From the NCBI GenBank assembly GCA_017654935.2, contig CM065698.1, positions 46,666,206 through 46,730,205 on the forward strand: a stretch of DNA of 64,000 nt, written 5' to 3'. The notes under the pieces were generated by a model. It saw only the letters and a program-made list of their open reading frames with translations. It searched no databases and was not told the DNA's origin. The position numbers were made by a program, and so were the translations under genes. Origin of the DNA: Phymorhynchus buccinoides (lineage: Eukaryota > Mollusca > Gastropoda > Neogastropoda > Raphitomidae). The first letter of the stretch is position 1, and each line of letters opens with the position of its first letter. Shown piece by piece: positions 1 through 10,376 of this stretch.

Positions 1-88
1 TTGCGCTGGTAGTAGATGCAGTAAGCCAGGAAGGTGACCAGTCTGTCCGGCCAGTCATCGGTCGCCATTGTTCGTGTCCAGCAGTTGA
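1..88 (-). CDS. First coding exon of an unknown small protein, leaves the window (paralogue of the gene at 4616)
   Basis: Reading the minus strand, an ATG at 68-66 opens a frame of 22 complete codons to the window edge (MATDDWPDRLVTFLAYCIYY...). Positions 69-88 look like 5' untranslated sequence preceded by an AG acceptor (ATTACAG). Start context, the short leader (GGACACGAACAATGG) and the peptide closely match the plus-strand exon at 4584-4819 (MATDDCTDRL...FLAYCVYYQR), so these are two diverged copies in opposite orientation about 4.5 kb apart. The FLAYCIYY stretch is hydrophobic. I do not recognise the family. The call as a real exon rests on conservation of the start codon, leader and acceptor between the two copies. 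Confidence 0.6.
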
Positions 89-171
89 CTGTAATTACAA
101 CAGAGGGGAAATAATAATAATAATAATAATCGCTTGCTACTCTATCAATTTTTTAAATTTTATTATTCATA

Positions 172-424
172 ATTTCTCTCCTTTCGCCGCCAGCCATTTT
201 TCAGCCCCAAACATACCATCAGACTTAACTGGGTAGAGAAAATAAAATATATGCAATATTGCGAATTCCTCTGTGACATGTATAACATTAGGTCTATCCT
301 TGCCTCCCAAATTTAAGAAAATGGGGACTTTGGATAACAGGCCCTGATTTGATGCCTTTTAGTGACATATAGGTGTTAAACCATTGTGGTGCTGAAATGC
401 AACATTGGCGGTGAAAGGGTTAAG
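172..424. repeat. TTAA-type (piggyBac-like) MITE, copy 1
   Basis: A 250-bp unit begins CTTTCGCCGCCAGCC and ends GGCGGTGAAAGGGTTAA. It is the same family as 12638-12884, 41058-41295, 48713-49411 and 51731-51975, sharing the interior from AACTGGGTAGAGAAA to GTGGTGCTGAAATGC. The left TTAA is eroded. TTAA target sites and CCCTTTC ends are typical of piggyBac derivatives; no transposase is present. Confidence 0.7.
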
Positions 425-790
425 GGTAATCACAGATCATCTTCTTCCTTGGTGGCGACTGACCAACTTCTTTGATCCGGGATTTGAATTCCTCCACCGA
501 GGCTGATGATATCGCCTCGGGTGGAAGAGAGTTCCACTCACTCACAGCCCTGGGAAAGAGAGTACTTCCTGTAATTTGTTTTACAGGCAGGAAGTAGGTA
601 GGCCTGTGAGTGAGTCTGTCGCATCTGTCGTGATGAAGGGTGGGGAACTGGCTGGTGTGGGGTGTTGATGGCCACCTCTCCATGTTGGAACTTGAAGAAG
701 TTGGCCAGCCTAGCGGAGCGTCGCCTGTCCTTGAGTGGAGGCCACTGCAGCTGGGTCAACATGTTGTCCACGCTGGATGTTTGCTTGGCG
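420..790 (-). pseudogene. C-terminal remnant of a non-LTR retrotransposon ORF2
   Basis: On the minus strand two overlapping frames encode LQWPPLKDRRRSARLANFFK followed, after a frame change, by LFPRAVSEWNSLPPEAI and a short tail. The order 'L-W-P-L-xx-RR...N-F-F-K ... FPR-W-NSLP' is the usual C-terminus downstream of the reverse transcriptase in CR1/Jockey-type LINEs. It is frameshifted and lacks the polymerase, so it is a dead 3' fragment abutting the MITE at 172-424. Confidence 0.7.
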
Positions 791-1124
791 TTGAAGGAAG
801 ATACATTATCATTTTATAACAAAAAAGCAGCCCTGAGGGTGGGGGGTGGGGCAGGTGGAGGGATGAACACGGGAAACCTAGCTATCAATGTGGTTCATAC
901 CAAGAAGCGGCACTATCGACTTTTCACTGCCGTGGGCGTGGGTTTATTTACGTAGGTAAAGCGCACGATTCAGACTTGCTTTAAGTCCCCATTCGCAGTC
1001 CCATCTTATATCTGCATACCGCATGTAAAATATATGGCACATTTCAAATATTGCACGTAAGGGAAGATAATCTGTTAGCAGAAAGAGCTGCCAGATTCGC
1101 TCTTTTCTGTCATCAAAGTACCTC
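791..1124. other. No gene recognised
   Basis: There is a short G-rich run near 838-862. I see no conserved protein, RNA gene or repeat family here. Confidence 0.5.
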
Positions 1125-1355
1125 TCTCATAGGCCTGCTACACTACATACGAATCGGATCTGAATGTGATGCGATTGTGACGATGTGAGTCATGATTCAC
1201 GTGAAATGTATGTATTTGGTAGGCCTATACTTGAGTATGGTGAACAAAATTAGAATTATTTTTAGACGGAAGTATTTCACGTGAATCATGACTCACGTGG
1301 CACTGTCGGATCGCATCCCCATACGATTGTACGCGTGTGTGGCGCCGGAATTACG
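1125..1355. repeat. Palindromic MITE with CACGTGAATCATGACTC arms, copy 1
   Basis: The unit is an imperfect inverted repeat. The left arm reads ACATACGAATCGGATC then GAGTCATGATTCACGTG; the right arm reads CACGTGAATCATGACTC then GGATCGCATCCCCATACG. The same organisation recurs at 2455-2685 and 51410-51715. There is no coding capacity. Confidence 0.75.
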
Positions 1356-1387
1356 GGCGAAAATGTGGATAATTATAATGCCCTTCT

Positions 1388-1460
1388 TAGCCGGATTCAA
1401 CCCCCTACCCCCCCCCTACCCCCCCCACCCCCCCCCCCCCCCCGCCCCCCTCCACACCAC
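1388..1460. repeat. Poly-C / C-rich tract
   Basis: Runs of 7 to about 15 C are broken by single A, T or G. Proline-rich frames read through it are artefacts. Confidence 0.9.
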
Positions 1461-1489
1461 CCTCTCTCCTCAACATTCTATCAAATCTT

Positions 1490-3610
1490 TGCTTACCTTC
1501 CTAAGCCAAGGCCACAAAATGTGCAGCAGGAAACTTGATTGACTGGGCTGCTCGTTTTGAACCGGTGAAATATGAAATGTCTTCGAACGTCTCTTGTTTT
1601 CCTGCCTTGAACACAAGGGCCAGGAAGCATTATTGTTTCTCGTCTCAGTATGTATGAGAATGGAATATAAATTATAAAAAAAGAAGCAGACACAATGAAA
1701 TCGCTCACAATAACATATAATCGCCAAATGCACGTGCAAAACGTAAAGCACCCAAATATATGATTCTGCAAAGCTCACCTTCGCAGACGAAGTGCTCTGT
1801 CGTAACCGGCAATAACTGACATATATTTGGGTTCAAAGAAAAATCGCTGCGCGGGGAAAAAAAACCAAAACAAAACAAAAACAAAAAACAAAAACAACCC
1901 CCCCCCCAAAAAAAAAAAAAAAACCCAAAAAAAACAACAACCAGAGCCTAGATAGATAAGAGAGCATGTTGGGCCATGCACCCCCAGCTAGTCCGAGAAC
2001 ACCTGGCCCCGCACGAAAAAGAATAAATCATAAAACATAAAAAAAGAGAGAGAAGGAGAAGCTGTGGGAGGAGTGGGGGGGAGGAGAGGGGGGGGAGGAG
2101 AGGGGGGAGGGGGGTGTCGGTGTGAGCTTATACAGACTGCTTCAGCACCCTCGAGATGTGTGAATAGAGCGTTCTTCTTAAGTAAGCATCTTCGTGTAAC
2201 ACTGATTGCATGCAAACTGTTGTGTAATTCTGGCTTTTTCTCAGACGGTTTTTATTATTGGTTGACATGAGCCTGAAGATGGGGCCAATAGTACAGTGAG
2301 GCTCGTAATCATCATAATGAGAACACAAAAATATACAGCTTTTTACTTCAAGATTTCTGCAAATTTAAGTACTAAGGTGTAATATCAGTTATTGGGATTT
2401 TGGAGTGGGATATTGCTTTAATCCTATCTCGAGAGCCTGTTTATGACACGAGGTCGGGTCTGCTACACACATACGATTCGGATCTGAATGCGATGCGATT
2501 TTGACGATGTGAGTGTCATGATTCACGTGAAATTCGTGTATCGGGTCTACTGGAGCATAGTGAGGGAAAACGGCAGAATTATTATTAGACGGAAGTATTT
2601 TACGTGAATCATGACTCATAATATGACCCAATCGCATCGCATCCCCACACGATTTTAGACGTATGTGGTGCCGGCTTAACCTACCCCTTATTAAATTTGC
2701 AGAAATCTGGAAGTAACAAGCATGCACTACACCTGTATATATTTTTTCTCAGGATAATGTTAATCGTTATGATGATTACGAGCCTCACTGTACCATTGGC
2801 CCCGTCTTCAGGCTCATGTCAACCAATGACAAAAGCCGTTTAAGTAAAAGCCACAAATCTGTATTTACACAGCAGGTTGTATTAATTATTCAAACATCTC
2901 ACAAATCCCTCCATTCATACACACAAACAAAACAGACATACACAAAAAGAGAAATGAAAGAAGATTATAGGTTTTTCTTCTGGTTTAGACATAAGGAAGT
3001 GGTAGATCAGACTTTGTTACATATAGACTTTCCGTAGACTTTAAATAGAAAAACTCTACAGCAATTAATTACCCCACTTCAAACCACAACAAATGCATAG
3101 TAAGAGGCGAAAGGGTGGTCTAAGGGAGCGAAGCGAGTTTAGAAGTGACCAAAGTGTGGTGTGCACACATGTTTACTTCCCTTGAAACAATTTCATCAAA
3201 TTGACAGCTTTATATTAATTCCGGCCATATATGACCAGAACAACTTGAATGAGTTACACGAAAACGCTACAGAAGAACGCTCTATTCAAGGCAGAGCGCT
3301 TTGTCTGCGAAGCTGATCCATGCAGAATCATATCTTTGGGTGCTTTACGTTTTGCACGTGCATTTGGCGATGATGTGCTAGTGTGAGCGATTTCATTCTG
3401 TCTGCTTCATTGTTCGCCTTCTCGCACATATAACTGAGACGAGAAACATTGCTTCCTGACAGTCGTGTGCAAGGTAGGAAAACAAAAGCCTTTTGAATCA
3501 TTTTGTTTCATCAGTTCAAAACCAGCAGTCCAGTCAATCAGTTCAAAGCCAGCAGTCCAGTCAATCAAGTTTCCTGCTGCAGATTTGTGGCCTTGGTTTA
3601 GAAGGTAAAC
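1490..3610. repeat. Large nested inverted-repeat (foldback) element
   Basis: The outer arms are 1490-1810 and about 3290-3610, reverse complements with indels (for example AAATGCACGTGCAAAACGTA near 1725 against its complement near 3345, and CAGCAGGAAACTTGATTGA near 1525 against its complement near 3570). Inner arms pair 2150-2368 with 2690-2880 (GACATGAGCCTGAAGA near 2265 against TCTTCAGGCTCATGTC near 2805). The centre, 2378-2690, holds another palindromic MITE. An A-rich stretch (1855-1945) and a GGGA-rich stretch (2060-2115) interrupt the left arm. This fits a long-terminal-inverted-repeat transposon with a later central insertion; no transposase frame survives. Confidence 0.7.
2455..2685. 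repeat. Palindromic MITE with CACGTGAATCATGACTC arms, copy 2
   Basis: Same family as 1125-1355: CATACGATTCGGATCTGAAT and TCATGATTCACGTGAAAT on the left, ACGTGAATCATGACTC and ATCGCATCCCCACACG on the right. It sits in the middle of the larger foldback element. Confidence 0.75.
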
Positions 3611-3689
3611 AAAGTATTCACTGTGTCACAATAATATGATAATACAAGAAAGTCAGTCTGAGGGCAAAATGTTTACTAAACACTGCCGT

Positions 3690-4010
3690 ACTAACATTAG
3701 GAAGTAGTGTTTTTCTAACAGAGTTGTTTCATACTGGAATGTCCTCCCCACTAATATCAAATAATGCACCAAATACTAATTGTTTCAAGAATCTTGTGGA
3801 CGAATTACCAAAATTTAGAGATCTCTTTCTGGAATTTGATTAGTAATTACTAAATATGATTTGATTGCTTGTATTTGTATTTTTTGTGTCAGACCCCATT
3901 GCAAAATCAAAATGTGTATGTCAATGATTGGACGTTTTATAGGCCGCGAGGCCTAGGCTGATGAAAGCCTGTCCCTAATACCTAACCAAACTTAACCTAC
4001 TGCAAATGAA
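3690..4010 (+). pseudogene. LINE 3' end, decayed
   Basis: In one frame of the plus strand the stretch 3717-3841 reads approximately NRVVSYWNVLPTNIK, a stop, then CFKNLVDELPKFRDLFLEFD and a stop. This is the same C-terminus as the better preserved LINE piece at 49073-49400 (NRVAPLWNQLPTNIK). Downstream GGACGTTTTATAGGCCGCGA recurs inverted near 32235 in another copy. It is non-functional. Confidence 0.65.
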
Positions 4011-4264
4011 TGCTGGTGGTATGAGAAACGGAAACCTTTAGACAAAGCAACACATTTTCTTAGTTCCAAACAAGTGCCATGATTGGCTTTCCAATTCTGA
4101 TTCTGATGGTCGAAAGGGCCACTTTTGTGGCAATGAGGGGGGGGGGTGTGGGGCTAATCCTCTCTATATTATTAGTTGGGGATAAAGAAAGAGAGAGAGA
4201 GACAGTAAAGGGTCCTACCATCACTCTCTCTCTCACTACGCCCAAGTAAGAAAATCGCGTAAGT

Positions 4265-4420
4265 GTCATATGCAAAAAAGCATTTCAGCATCGTGTAAAT
4301 ACTGCAAATGCTAAGTCAGGGGGGTGGGGGGGCGGAAACTCCTTTCACGGCCTACCTTGCCTTCATAGTACGATCGAGCGAAGTATTTACACGATGCTAC
4401 TTTTTTGCATACGACAGGGG
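4265..4420. repeat. Small inverted-repeat element
   Basis: ATATGCAAAAAAGCATTTCA and ATCGTGTAAATACT (4268-4302) pair with AGTATTTACACGAT and TTTTTTGCATACGAC (4381-4415). This is a MITE-like hairpin of about 150 bp; a G-run follows at 4436-4450. Confidence 0.6.
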
Positions 4421-4583
4421 GCTCCTTTTTTGCCGAGGGGGGGGGGGGGTCCTAAAACCCTGTAACACCCCACCCCCCGATCCGCCCCTGCTAAATGTGG
4501 TTACTGTTCATCATCAGGATCTGTGACTAAGCCTAGGGCCTCTAACAGTCAAAGTAATGATTTTTTTTCTTTTCTCTGTACAG

Positions 4584-4819
4584 TCAATTCAAAGAGCTCT
4601 TGCTGAACACGAACAATGGCGACGGATGACTGCACGGACAGACTGTGGAGCACCCTGGCTTCCTTCCTGGCTTACTGCGTCTACTACCAGCGCCAGATGA
4701 CGGAGAAAACGAGGGAGTTTGTGAGGTCCCGCCTTGTCCCTGGCCACGTCATGAACATGTACGACTCCATTAAGCCCGAGGAAGTCAGCCTGTTGTCCGT
4801 CGTCGAGTCGTTCTTGAAG
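4584..4819 (+). other. Exon 1 of the plus-strand small-protein gene
   Basis: The acceptor TTCTCTGTACAG ends at 4583, so an untranslated exon must lie upstream. The leader is 4584-4615 and 68 codons follow from 4616. The donor is AAG/GTCAGT. Confidence 0.65.
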
Positions 4820-7147
4820 GTCAGTGTAGAAAGTCAAGTGATGTGTGAAGGTGCTTATAGGTTTTAGTTTGCACTGGTGAAAGTACTTCAGGCATACTCC
4901 TAAAATCAGGATTGCAAAAACTGATGGAAAGTCTTCAGGACTGGATTGGCCATTTTGTCGTCCGGAACCACGGTCATATAAAATCAAACATCCAACATTG
5001 ATGGCAGATTAAAACATGATGATAGATAATATAATGCAATTCTAAGTCTGCCACCACCTATCCTGTGCACATACAGGCCCCTTTAAACTATCTCCCATTG
5101 CATTTCCGTGTTAATGATGATCACGAATGCGTATAGCTTTAGCCATCCATTGCCAATGGTTTTCAAATTAAGGACACGTGTTTTCAGAGGCCGATCAGCT
5201 CTCTGTGTGCTTTTGGTGCCTTCAAAATGTCTGCCACTGCATTCCCCCAGTGATGATAATCACGAGTATAATATGGTTGTAGGGGTCAAACGGCAGTGGT
5301 TTTGAAACTATGGCCTCAAGAAGAAATGTCGGTTCGTCAAACTTCAAGGTCAATGTTAGCACGGTCACGATTTTTCTATAGAACCATTATGTGTACCATG
5401 ATACAACACCACACAAAAATGTGAAGTGATGGTCGAATGACTTGTCTTATTATCCTAAAGTTGTATCTGTTTTATGTTTATGCGCATGCTAGACAAAGAA
5501 TTTCTTCATCTTGTAAAGACAATAAAAGCGACTAATTGCTTGGTTGGTTGGTTGGTTGATTGATTGAAACAAAAAGGAACTCTGGAGAGAGAAAAGGCAG
5601 TACGACCGTCCACCACCCAAAGTCAACTCAGTTAGTCAAGGACGCTATCTGACAGATAAGAAACAGAAAATAACAATGTTCGTTACCATCTGATTGATTG
5701 ACTAACTGATTTATTGATTGGTTGGTTGATGGACTGATTGGATGGCTGCATGGTTGGTTGATTGATTGATGGATTGATTGATTGGCTGGTTGATTAGTTG
5801 ATTGGTTGGCTGGTTGGTTGACTGGTTGATTGACTAGTTGATTGGTTGGTTGATTGATGGATTGGTTTACTGGTTGACTGACTAGCTGATTGATTGGTTG
5901 GTTGATTGATGGATTGGTTGGCTGGTTGATCGATTGGTTGGTTGATTAGTTGATTGATTATTTGATTGATTGGTTGGCTGGTTGATTGATGGGTTGGCTG
6001 GTTGATCGGCTGGTTGATTAGTTGATTGATGGATTGGTTGGTTGATTGATTGATTGATGGACAGTTCTGGCTGATGGTGGTGCTGTCCGTGTGGCTCAAG
6101 CTGCAGGGGGTGGTGTCAAGGTTCCTCCACCGCAATCCCAACGTCAGCCGCGCTTTGTGGATCTTCGGCAGGGAGCTGGAAGCTGTGGACAGAAGACACC
6201 GCTACCTCACACCACCCGTGCAACACTTGTGAGTGGGACATCACATTAGTTTCCTTGTTATAGGGAATTATTGTTGTTGTTCATGAAGAATTATTTGTTG
6301 GTTACTATTTTTAGCTTTAGGGGGAATTTATTACACGTTTTGTGTACTTGTTCAGAGGGGGGGGGGGGAGGGGTGCGTGCGTGCGTGTGTGCGTGTGTGC
6401 GTGTGTGCGTGCGTGCGTGTGTGTTTGTGTGTGTGTTCTTGACAACTCTTGCATGAATTACATGTGCTTTTATGTATGCATTTTAAGTCTCAGTCTATAC
6501 TAAATGTATTGTTTTACTTTTATGTGCACGCCGGAGAAGAAAAAGGACTTTTCATTTGTTGAAGACAATAAATATTTGTGAATTTGTACAGGTGTAGTTT
6601 CGCTGGTTAGCCTGTTATCGTTGATGTGCCCCCCTGTCTCTGTGGCCCAGTCTCTATGTTTTGCCAATTTTGTAGGGGAGAACGGGGCTGGTCCGCCAGC
6701 TCTTCTCGTTATAAATATAAATAACAGGCTAACTGAAGTAGAAGCTCCAGCTGTGTGGTCTCTATGTGTCGGCTGTATGCAGCGGGGAGGTCAATGAAAA
6801 CTGAAAGCCGGACACATATGTACCTTACCCATTATGGCCAGGGAACACAGAAAAAGACGATGAGTTCCCTTACAGTAAAAGGAAATATCTTATTTTGATA
6901 GGCCAGCCAAATGACTTAATAGCAAAATGGCTTAACAATAATGTGAGTAGGCTTACATTTCGAACCATTTTAAATGCACAGCGACCAAAATCAAATTTAC
7001 TTGCATTAGTTGTGTATTTGTTTGTGTGGTGACGATGCAGTCTGTTTCAGTTGTTTTTTTTCAAATTTACTTGGATTAAATTAATATAACTTGGATTGTT
7101 GTTGTTGGTATGTCTGTTGCAGTCTCTTCAGCAGAGAGGAGGACTGA
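4616..7147 (+). CDS. Three-exon gene for a small protein of unknown function (about 130 aa)
   Basis: Exons: 4584-4819 (leader then codons from 4616), 6065-6228 and 7123-7147. The first intron is phase 0 (AAG/GTCAGT ... GGACAG/TTC). The second is phase 2 (CACTT/GTGAGT ... TTGCAG/TCTC). The joined protein is about 130 residues: MATDDCTDRL... FLAYCVYYQRQM ... FWLMVVLSVWLKLQGVVSRF ... PVQHFLFSREED, stop at 7145. If the second donor is not used, the frame stops at once (…PVQHL) and the protein is 122 residues. There are two hydrophobic stretches (residues about 15-24 and 69-83) in an otherwise charged helical protein, consistent with membrane association. A paralogous start lies divergently at 1-88. 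I recognise no family. An AATAAA lies at 7958. Confidence 0.6.
4820..5534. other. Intron sequence with a dispersed repeat fragment
   Basis: About 4880-5030 is an inverted copy of the dispersed repeat seen at 16795-17010 and 28930-29240 (shared CAGTTTGCC/…TTGATGGCAGATTAAAACA features). The end, 5500-5534 (AAGACAATAAAAGCG), looks like a LINE 3' end from which the following TTGG array may have grown. Confidence 0.4.
5535..6060. repeat. Degenerate TTGATTGATTGG array
   Basis: About 520 bp of 4-bp based TTGG/TTGA units, interrupted at about 5575-5690. It runs directly into the splice acceptor of exon 2 at 6064, so the acceptor lacks a clean pyrimidine tract. Confidence 0.85.
6065..6228 (+). other. 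Exon 2 of the plus-strand small-protein gene
   Basis: It encodes 54 complete codons starting FWLMVVLSVWLKLQ and containing RALWIFGRELEAVDRRHRY, then two bases before GTGAGT. G+C is clearly higher than in the flanking repeat, supporting coding sequence. Confidence 0.65.
6356..6440. repeat. Poly-G followed by GT/CGTG microsatellite
   Basis: A G run at 6356-6372 is followed by alternating TGTGTGCG units to about 6440. Confidence 0.9.
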
Positions 7148-7403
7148 CTTTGACAGACACGCTGCGTTAGTTGCTACCTGAAACTGACACGCATTTGGAT
7201 TGGACATTCACGCACCATCCGCATTTTTCGTATTCATACCCACAGGCTTTCCGTTAAACTGTTCCTACACACCTCCCAGAATCTTCTTCCAACCTTTTAT
7301 TCCCGTTTTCCCATCAAACTTTGTAGAATTGTGCATGGTTTTGCTTGTCATTTTGAAGTTTGCAGTCGTATAGGTTGTACCTAGTTGTGATTTGGATTAT
7401 GTG

Positions 7404-7575
7404 TACCGTATTTTTCGGACTATAACTATAAGGCGATACGTTTTCCCCAGACTGCGCCTTATAATATGACAACTAAAATAGTAAGAAAATATAATAACAG
7501 AATCTGATTTTTTGGGTAAAATTTGGGGGGTGCGCCTTATAATCAGGTGCGCCTTATAGTCCGAAAAATATGGTA
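7404..7575. repeat. 'CGGACTATAAGGCG' MITE, copy 1
   Basis: The ends are TACCGTATTTTTCGGACTAT and ATAGTCCGAAAAATATGGTA, with an internal repeat GTGCGCCTTATAATCAG. The same family is at 13102-13543, 22868-23029, 44706-44869 and 45101-45279. Confidence 0.85.
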
Positions 7576-7957
7576 TGTTTCATTTTGCTTATTCTGCCTT
7601 GTTTTGTTTGAATTATCTTCTACGTTATACGATTTGCTTGAATAATACAGAATTATATCTACGTTATATGATTTGTTTGAATTGTATCTACATTATACGA
7701 CATTATGCATTTAGCTTCTGCTGTCCTGTTTATGGGTACCAGGAAATGCTGCCACCCCACCCCGATGCCCGCAAGCACACACACACGTACACACAAAGTC
7801 TTGGGATGCATTTAGCCTCTGCTATCCTGCTTATGGGTAAACGCACCACCCCCCCCCCCCCCCCCCTTCTCTGCTATTTTCTTCCCCCTGCCTTCAGGTT
7901 CCATTCTCTTGATTTCTCCATTTCCTACATCCGTCTATTTAGTTTTAGATAAACACA

Positions 7958-7963
7958 AAATAA
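7958..7963 (+). terminator. Candidate polyadenylation signal AATAAA
   Basis: This is the canonical hexamer, about 810 nt after the stop codon of the plus-strand gene. Confidence 0.4.
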
Positions 7964-8483
7964 AGATGTTGGATACTTTACAATGCCTAATAATTATTCA
8001 TTTGATAGTAGCGGATAGAAAATAAATGGTGAAATAAAACTTTGCTTGGCAAATGAAATGACCACAGTATCAGGAGTGTGTAGTTGGTATGAGCGTGGTT
8101 GGTTTTTTCAAATTGTGTTGATTAAAAAGATGATTATTAAGTGAAAAAGAAAGCCTCTGAAACAGCACAGGAACAAGAAAACGGATAACAATAATTGGCA
8201 TTGGCATTGCCATTAGTATTGGTATTACTTTTCTGGTCACAGAGACTCGTCTCGATGAAATCGGGGCTGCTCCCCCACCTGGAGAGCGTGTCGCAGCTAG
8301 AGCTTTTTTTTGTTTTTGTTATTTTTGTTAAAGGTCAGAGTTGGATTATTTTCCCCTATGCGACCGCCTCATGAAAAGCAACGCAAGGCGAAGCCTCCCA
8401 ATCCTGGGTAGTCCATGGAGTATCGTAGGGAATGAACACTTGAATCTATAATGTACATTTTTGTTCATGCATTACTTGCTGAC

Positions 8484-8487
<4 letters not shown>

Positions 8488-8523
<36 letters not shown>
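8488..8523. repeat. (CT)n microsatellite
   Basis: About 18 CT repeats between two SINE-related pieces. Confidence 0.95.
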
Positions 8524-8528
<5 letters not shown>

Positions 8529-8584
8529 CGTGGGTCTGCAGTTTGGCATTCTTCTTTTATCTTGCTTCTGTTTGGGCGAATTTC

Positions 8585-8897
8585 TTGCTCGCAGCTAGAG
8601 CTGCACAACTCATTTTCATTTTTTCTGGCATGACTTTTTTGTGGGTGTGACTGAAGAGGGAGGAGGGGGTAAATTTAGACCACATGACAACTTCCTCGTT
8701 GTCACTGGGTTCTTAAACGTGCGCGAAGAGCATGGGCACACGGGACCTCGGTTTTTATCGTCTCATCGGAAAGACTTGGCGCTCAGACCATGAGGTCTAG
8801 TGGAAAGTGAGTGGGAAAACTCTGCTGCGGCCAGGAACGATCCCAGGTTTGTTGCTTACGAGGCGAACGAGTTACCTCTGAGCCACTGTACCACCAA
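8585..8897 (-). repeat. tRNA-derived SINE, minus orientation, copy 1
   Basis: On the minus strand the unit starts with a tRNA-like head (GGTGGTACAGTGGCTCAGAG, later CCTGGGATCGTTCC), matching RNA polymerase III A and B boxes with changes. The body contains CGATAAAAACCGAGGTCCC, shared with 19640-19997 and partly with 22688-22860. A detached piece of the same tail lies at 8230-8306. Confidence 0.65.
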
Positions 8898-8902
8898 TAT
8901 AA

Positions 8903-10376
8903 CATATGTGACCCAGCACCACGAAAGGGACATTAAGTCACTGGGCTAGTTTCTCACAACAGACTTGGAAAGTCAAAAATATAAAAAATTTTGCCATTTT
9001 TGAGTTATGGGTATTGTCATGTTCTCTTACTTCTTATCTTTCATATTTATAAAGGACAATCTTTAATAATTATGGTCTCTAAATGGTCTTTTAAGTGCAT
9101 TAACACTCCAGACGTAACCACATCATGCGGTGGTTTTTGTTTCTATCTCTTCCCGACGTAACAACCACATATGGTGTCTGGGAATGTCCTCATGTGGGGG
9201 GGGGACGTAGTAACCGTCTGTGGTGGTTTCAATTTAAAAAATCCCTGTCTTTTCCATGATCGCTCTAGGAGAAACTAACACCACAGTAGCACATAGGGAC
9301 ATGTTAACTTTGTACTGGCTCTCAGTTTGAATGCTGGCGGTTGGCATACGTGCTGGAATGCACGCTGTAATAGGAGAACCGTTACCATTTTTCTAGGATA
9401 CTGAGTGCAAGAAACATTCCAGACTGGGAAAGAATGCAGCCTACACCGACGTACTTAAACTAAATAAAGGGAATTTGTACTGTGGAACACATTTTTAGAG
9501 GGGCGGATTACGCTGTACATAAAGGGGGGTTTCCAGCAGATTCCAAAGCGCTTTACAGTTACAAACATTTTGTTATGGATGAACGATATAGTAAGTGTGT
9601 GTGTGAGAGAGAGAGATTGTGTTTTGTGTTATTTTAGGCAACCAGGGGGTGGGGGTTCCACGCAACCAGAAACCCCCTATAATCCGTCCCTGTTATAGGA
9701 TGAAGTGAAAAGTTATACATAATGACAGAACACTAAAAAAAGAAATAAGCAACATTTTTTGCCCGTTTTACCTTTAGTTTGGTATTGCAAAGACGGAAAA
9801 GAGTAAAACAAATTGTTACTCTGTTACCCATGTTACTTTCAGAGACAAGCATGACCAAACAGTATCAGCCAATGATTTATTTCTACCATAACCGTTTAGT
9901 TCAGTGTTTGCGCTTTCTGTTGATACCAAACACTTTATTGTTAGTATTTGTTTAGCTATCGGGGGGGAAAAAATCAGAAAAGTGCTGAAATCTGCCGTCT
10001 ACAGGGAACAGGCGCCATATGTGGGTGCCTGTCGCACTGGAAGTGATTCTCTGGCACGGCTACGTCGGGATAGCATTAAAACAAGTAGGTCAATGCATTT
10101 TTTTCAGCTAGGCCAGATAGCATTAAAACAAGTAGGTCAATGCATTTTTTTTCAGCTAGGCCAGACTTTAGACTTTTCTCAAAATGGCCGATGCTCACCC
10201 TACTAACTTTAAATGCTCATAACTCTGGAATGGAAAAAGATACAAGAATGGATCTTGTATCATTAGAAACATCATTGTCTGAAGTTTTCAAATGTATAAT
10301 TTTCTCAGAATGGTCAGTTTGACACTTAATGTCCCTTGACACTTAATGTCCCTTTCCTGGTGCTGGGTCACATATG
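8903..10376. mobile_element. Non-autonomous DNA transposon with about 35-bp terminal inverted repeats, copy 1
   Basis: The left end CATATGTGACCCAGCACCAC and right end GTGCTGGGTCACATATG pair, each followed inward by AAGGGACATTAA. The interior is non-coding, with short duplications (10058-10162 repeats TAGCATTAAAACAAGTAGGT; CTTAATGTCCCTTGACA at 10325-10345). A second copy in reverse orientation is at 33697-37825. Confidence 0.75.

Larger units (their letters stand above)
7123..7963 (+). other. Terminal exon and 3' UTR of the plus-strand gene
   Basis: The acceptor GTCTGTTGCAG ends at 7122. Eight codons follow to the TGA at 7145-7147. The 3' UTR would extend to an AATAAA at 7958-7963 and includes a MITE (7404-7575). 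The exon is supported mainly by phase and splice signals. Confidence 0.45.

Noticed and set aside
3950..3990. Possible hammerhead ribozyme (CTGATGA followed by stem-like sequence)
   Set aside because: The GAAA core and a third stem could not be found; the sequence fits a LINE 3' end.
5794..6141. 115-codon Asn/Gln/Ser/Ile-rich minus frame
   Set aside because: Translation of the TTGATTGG array on the opposite strand.
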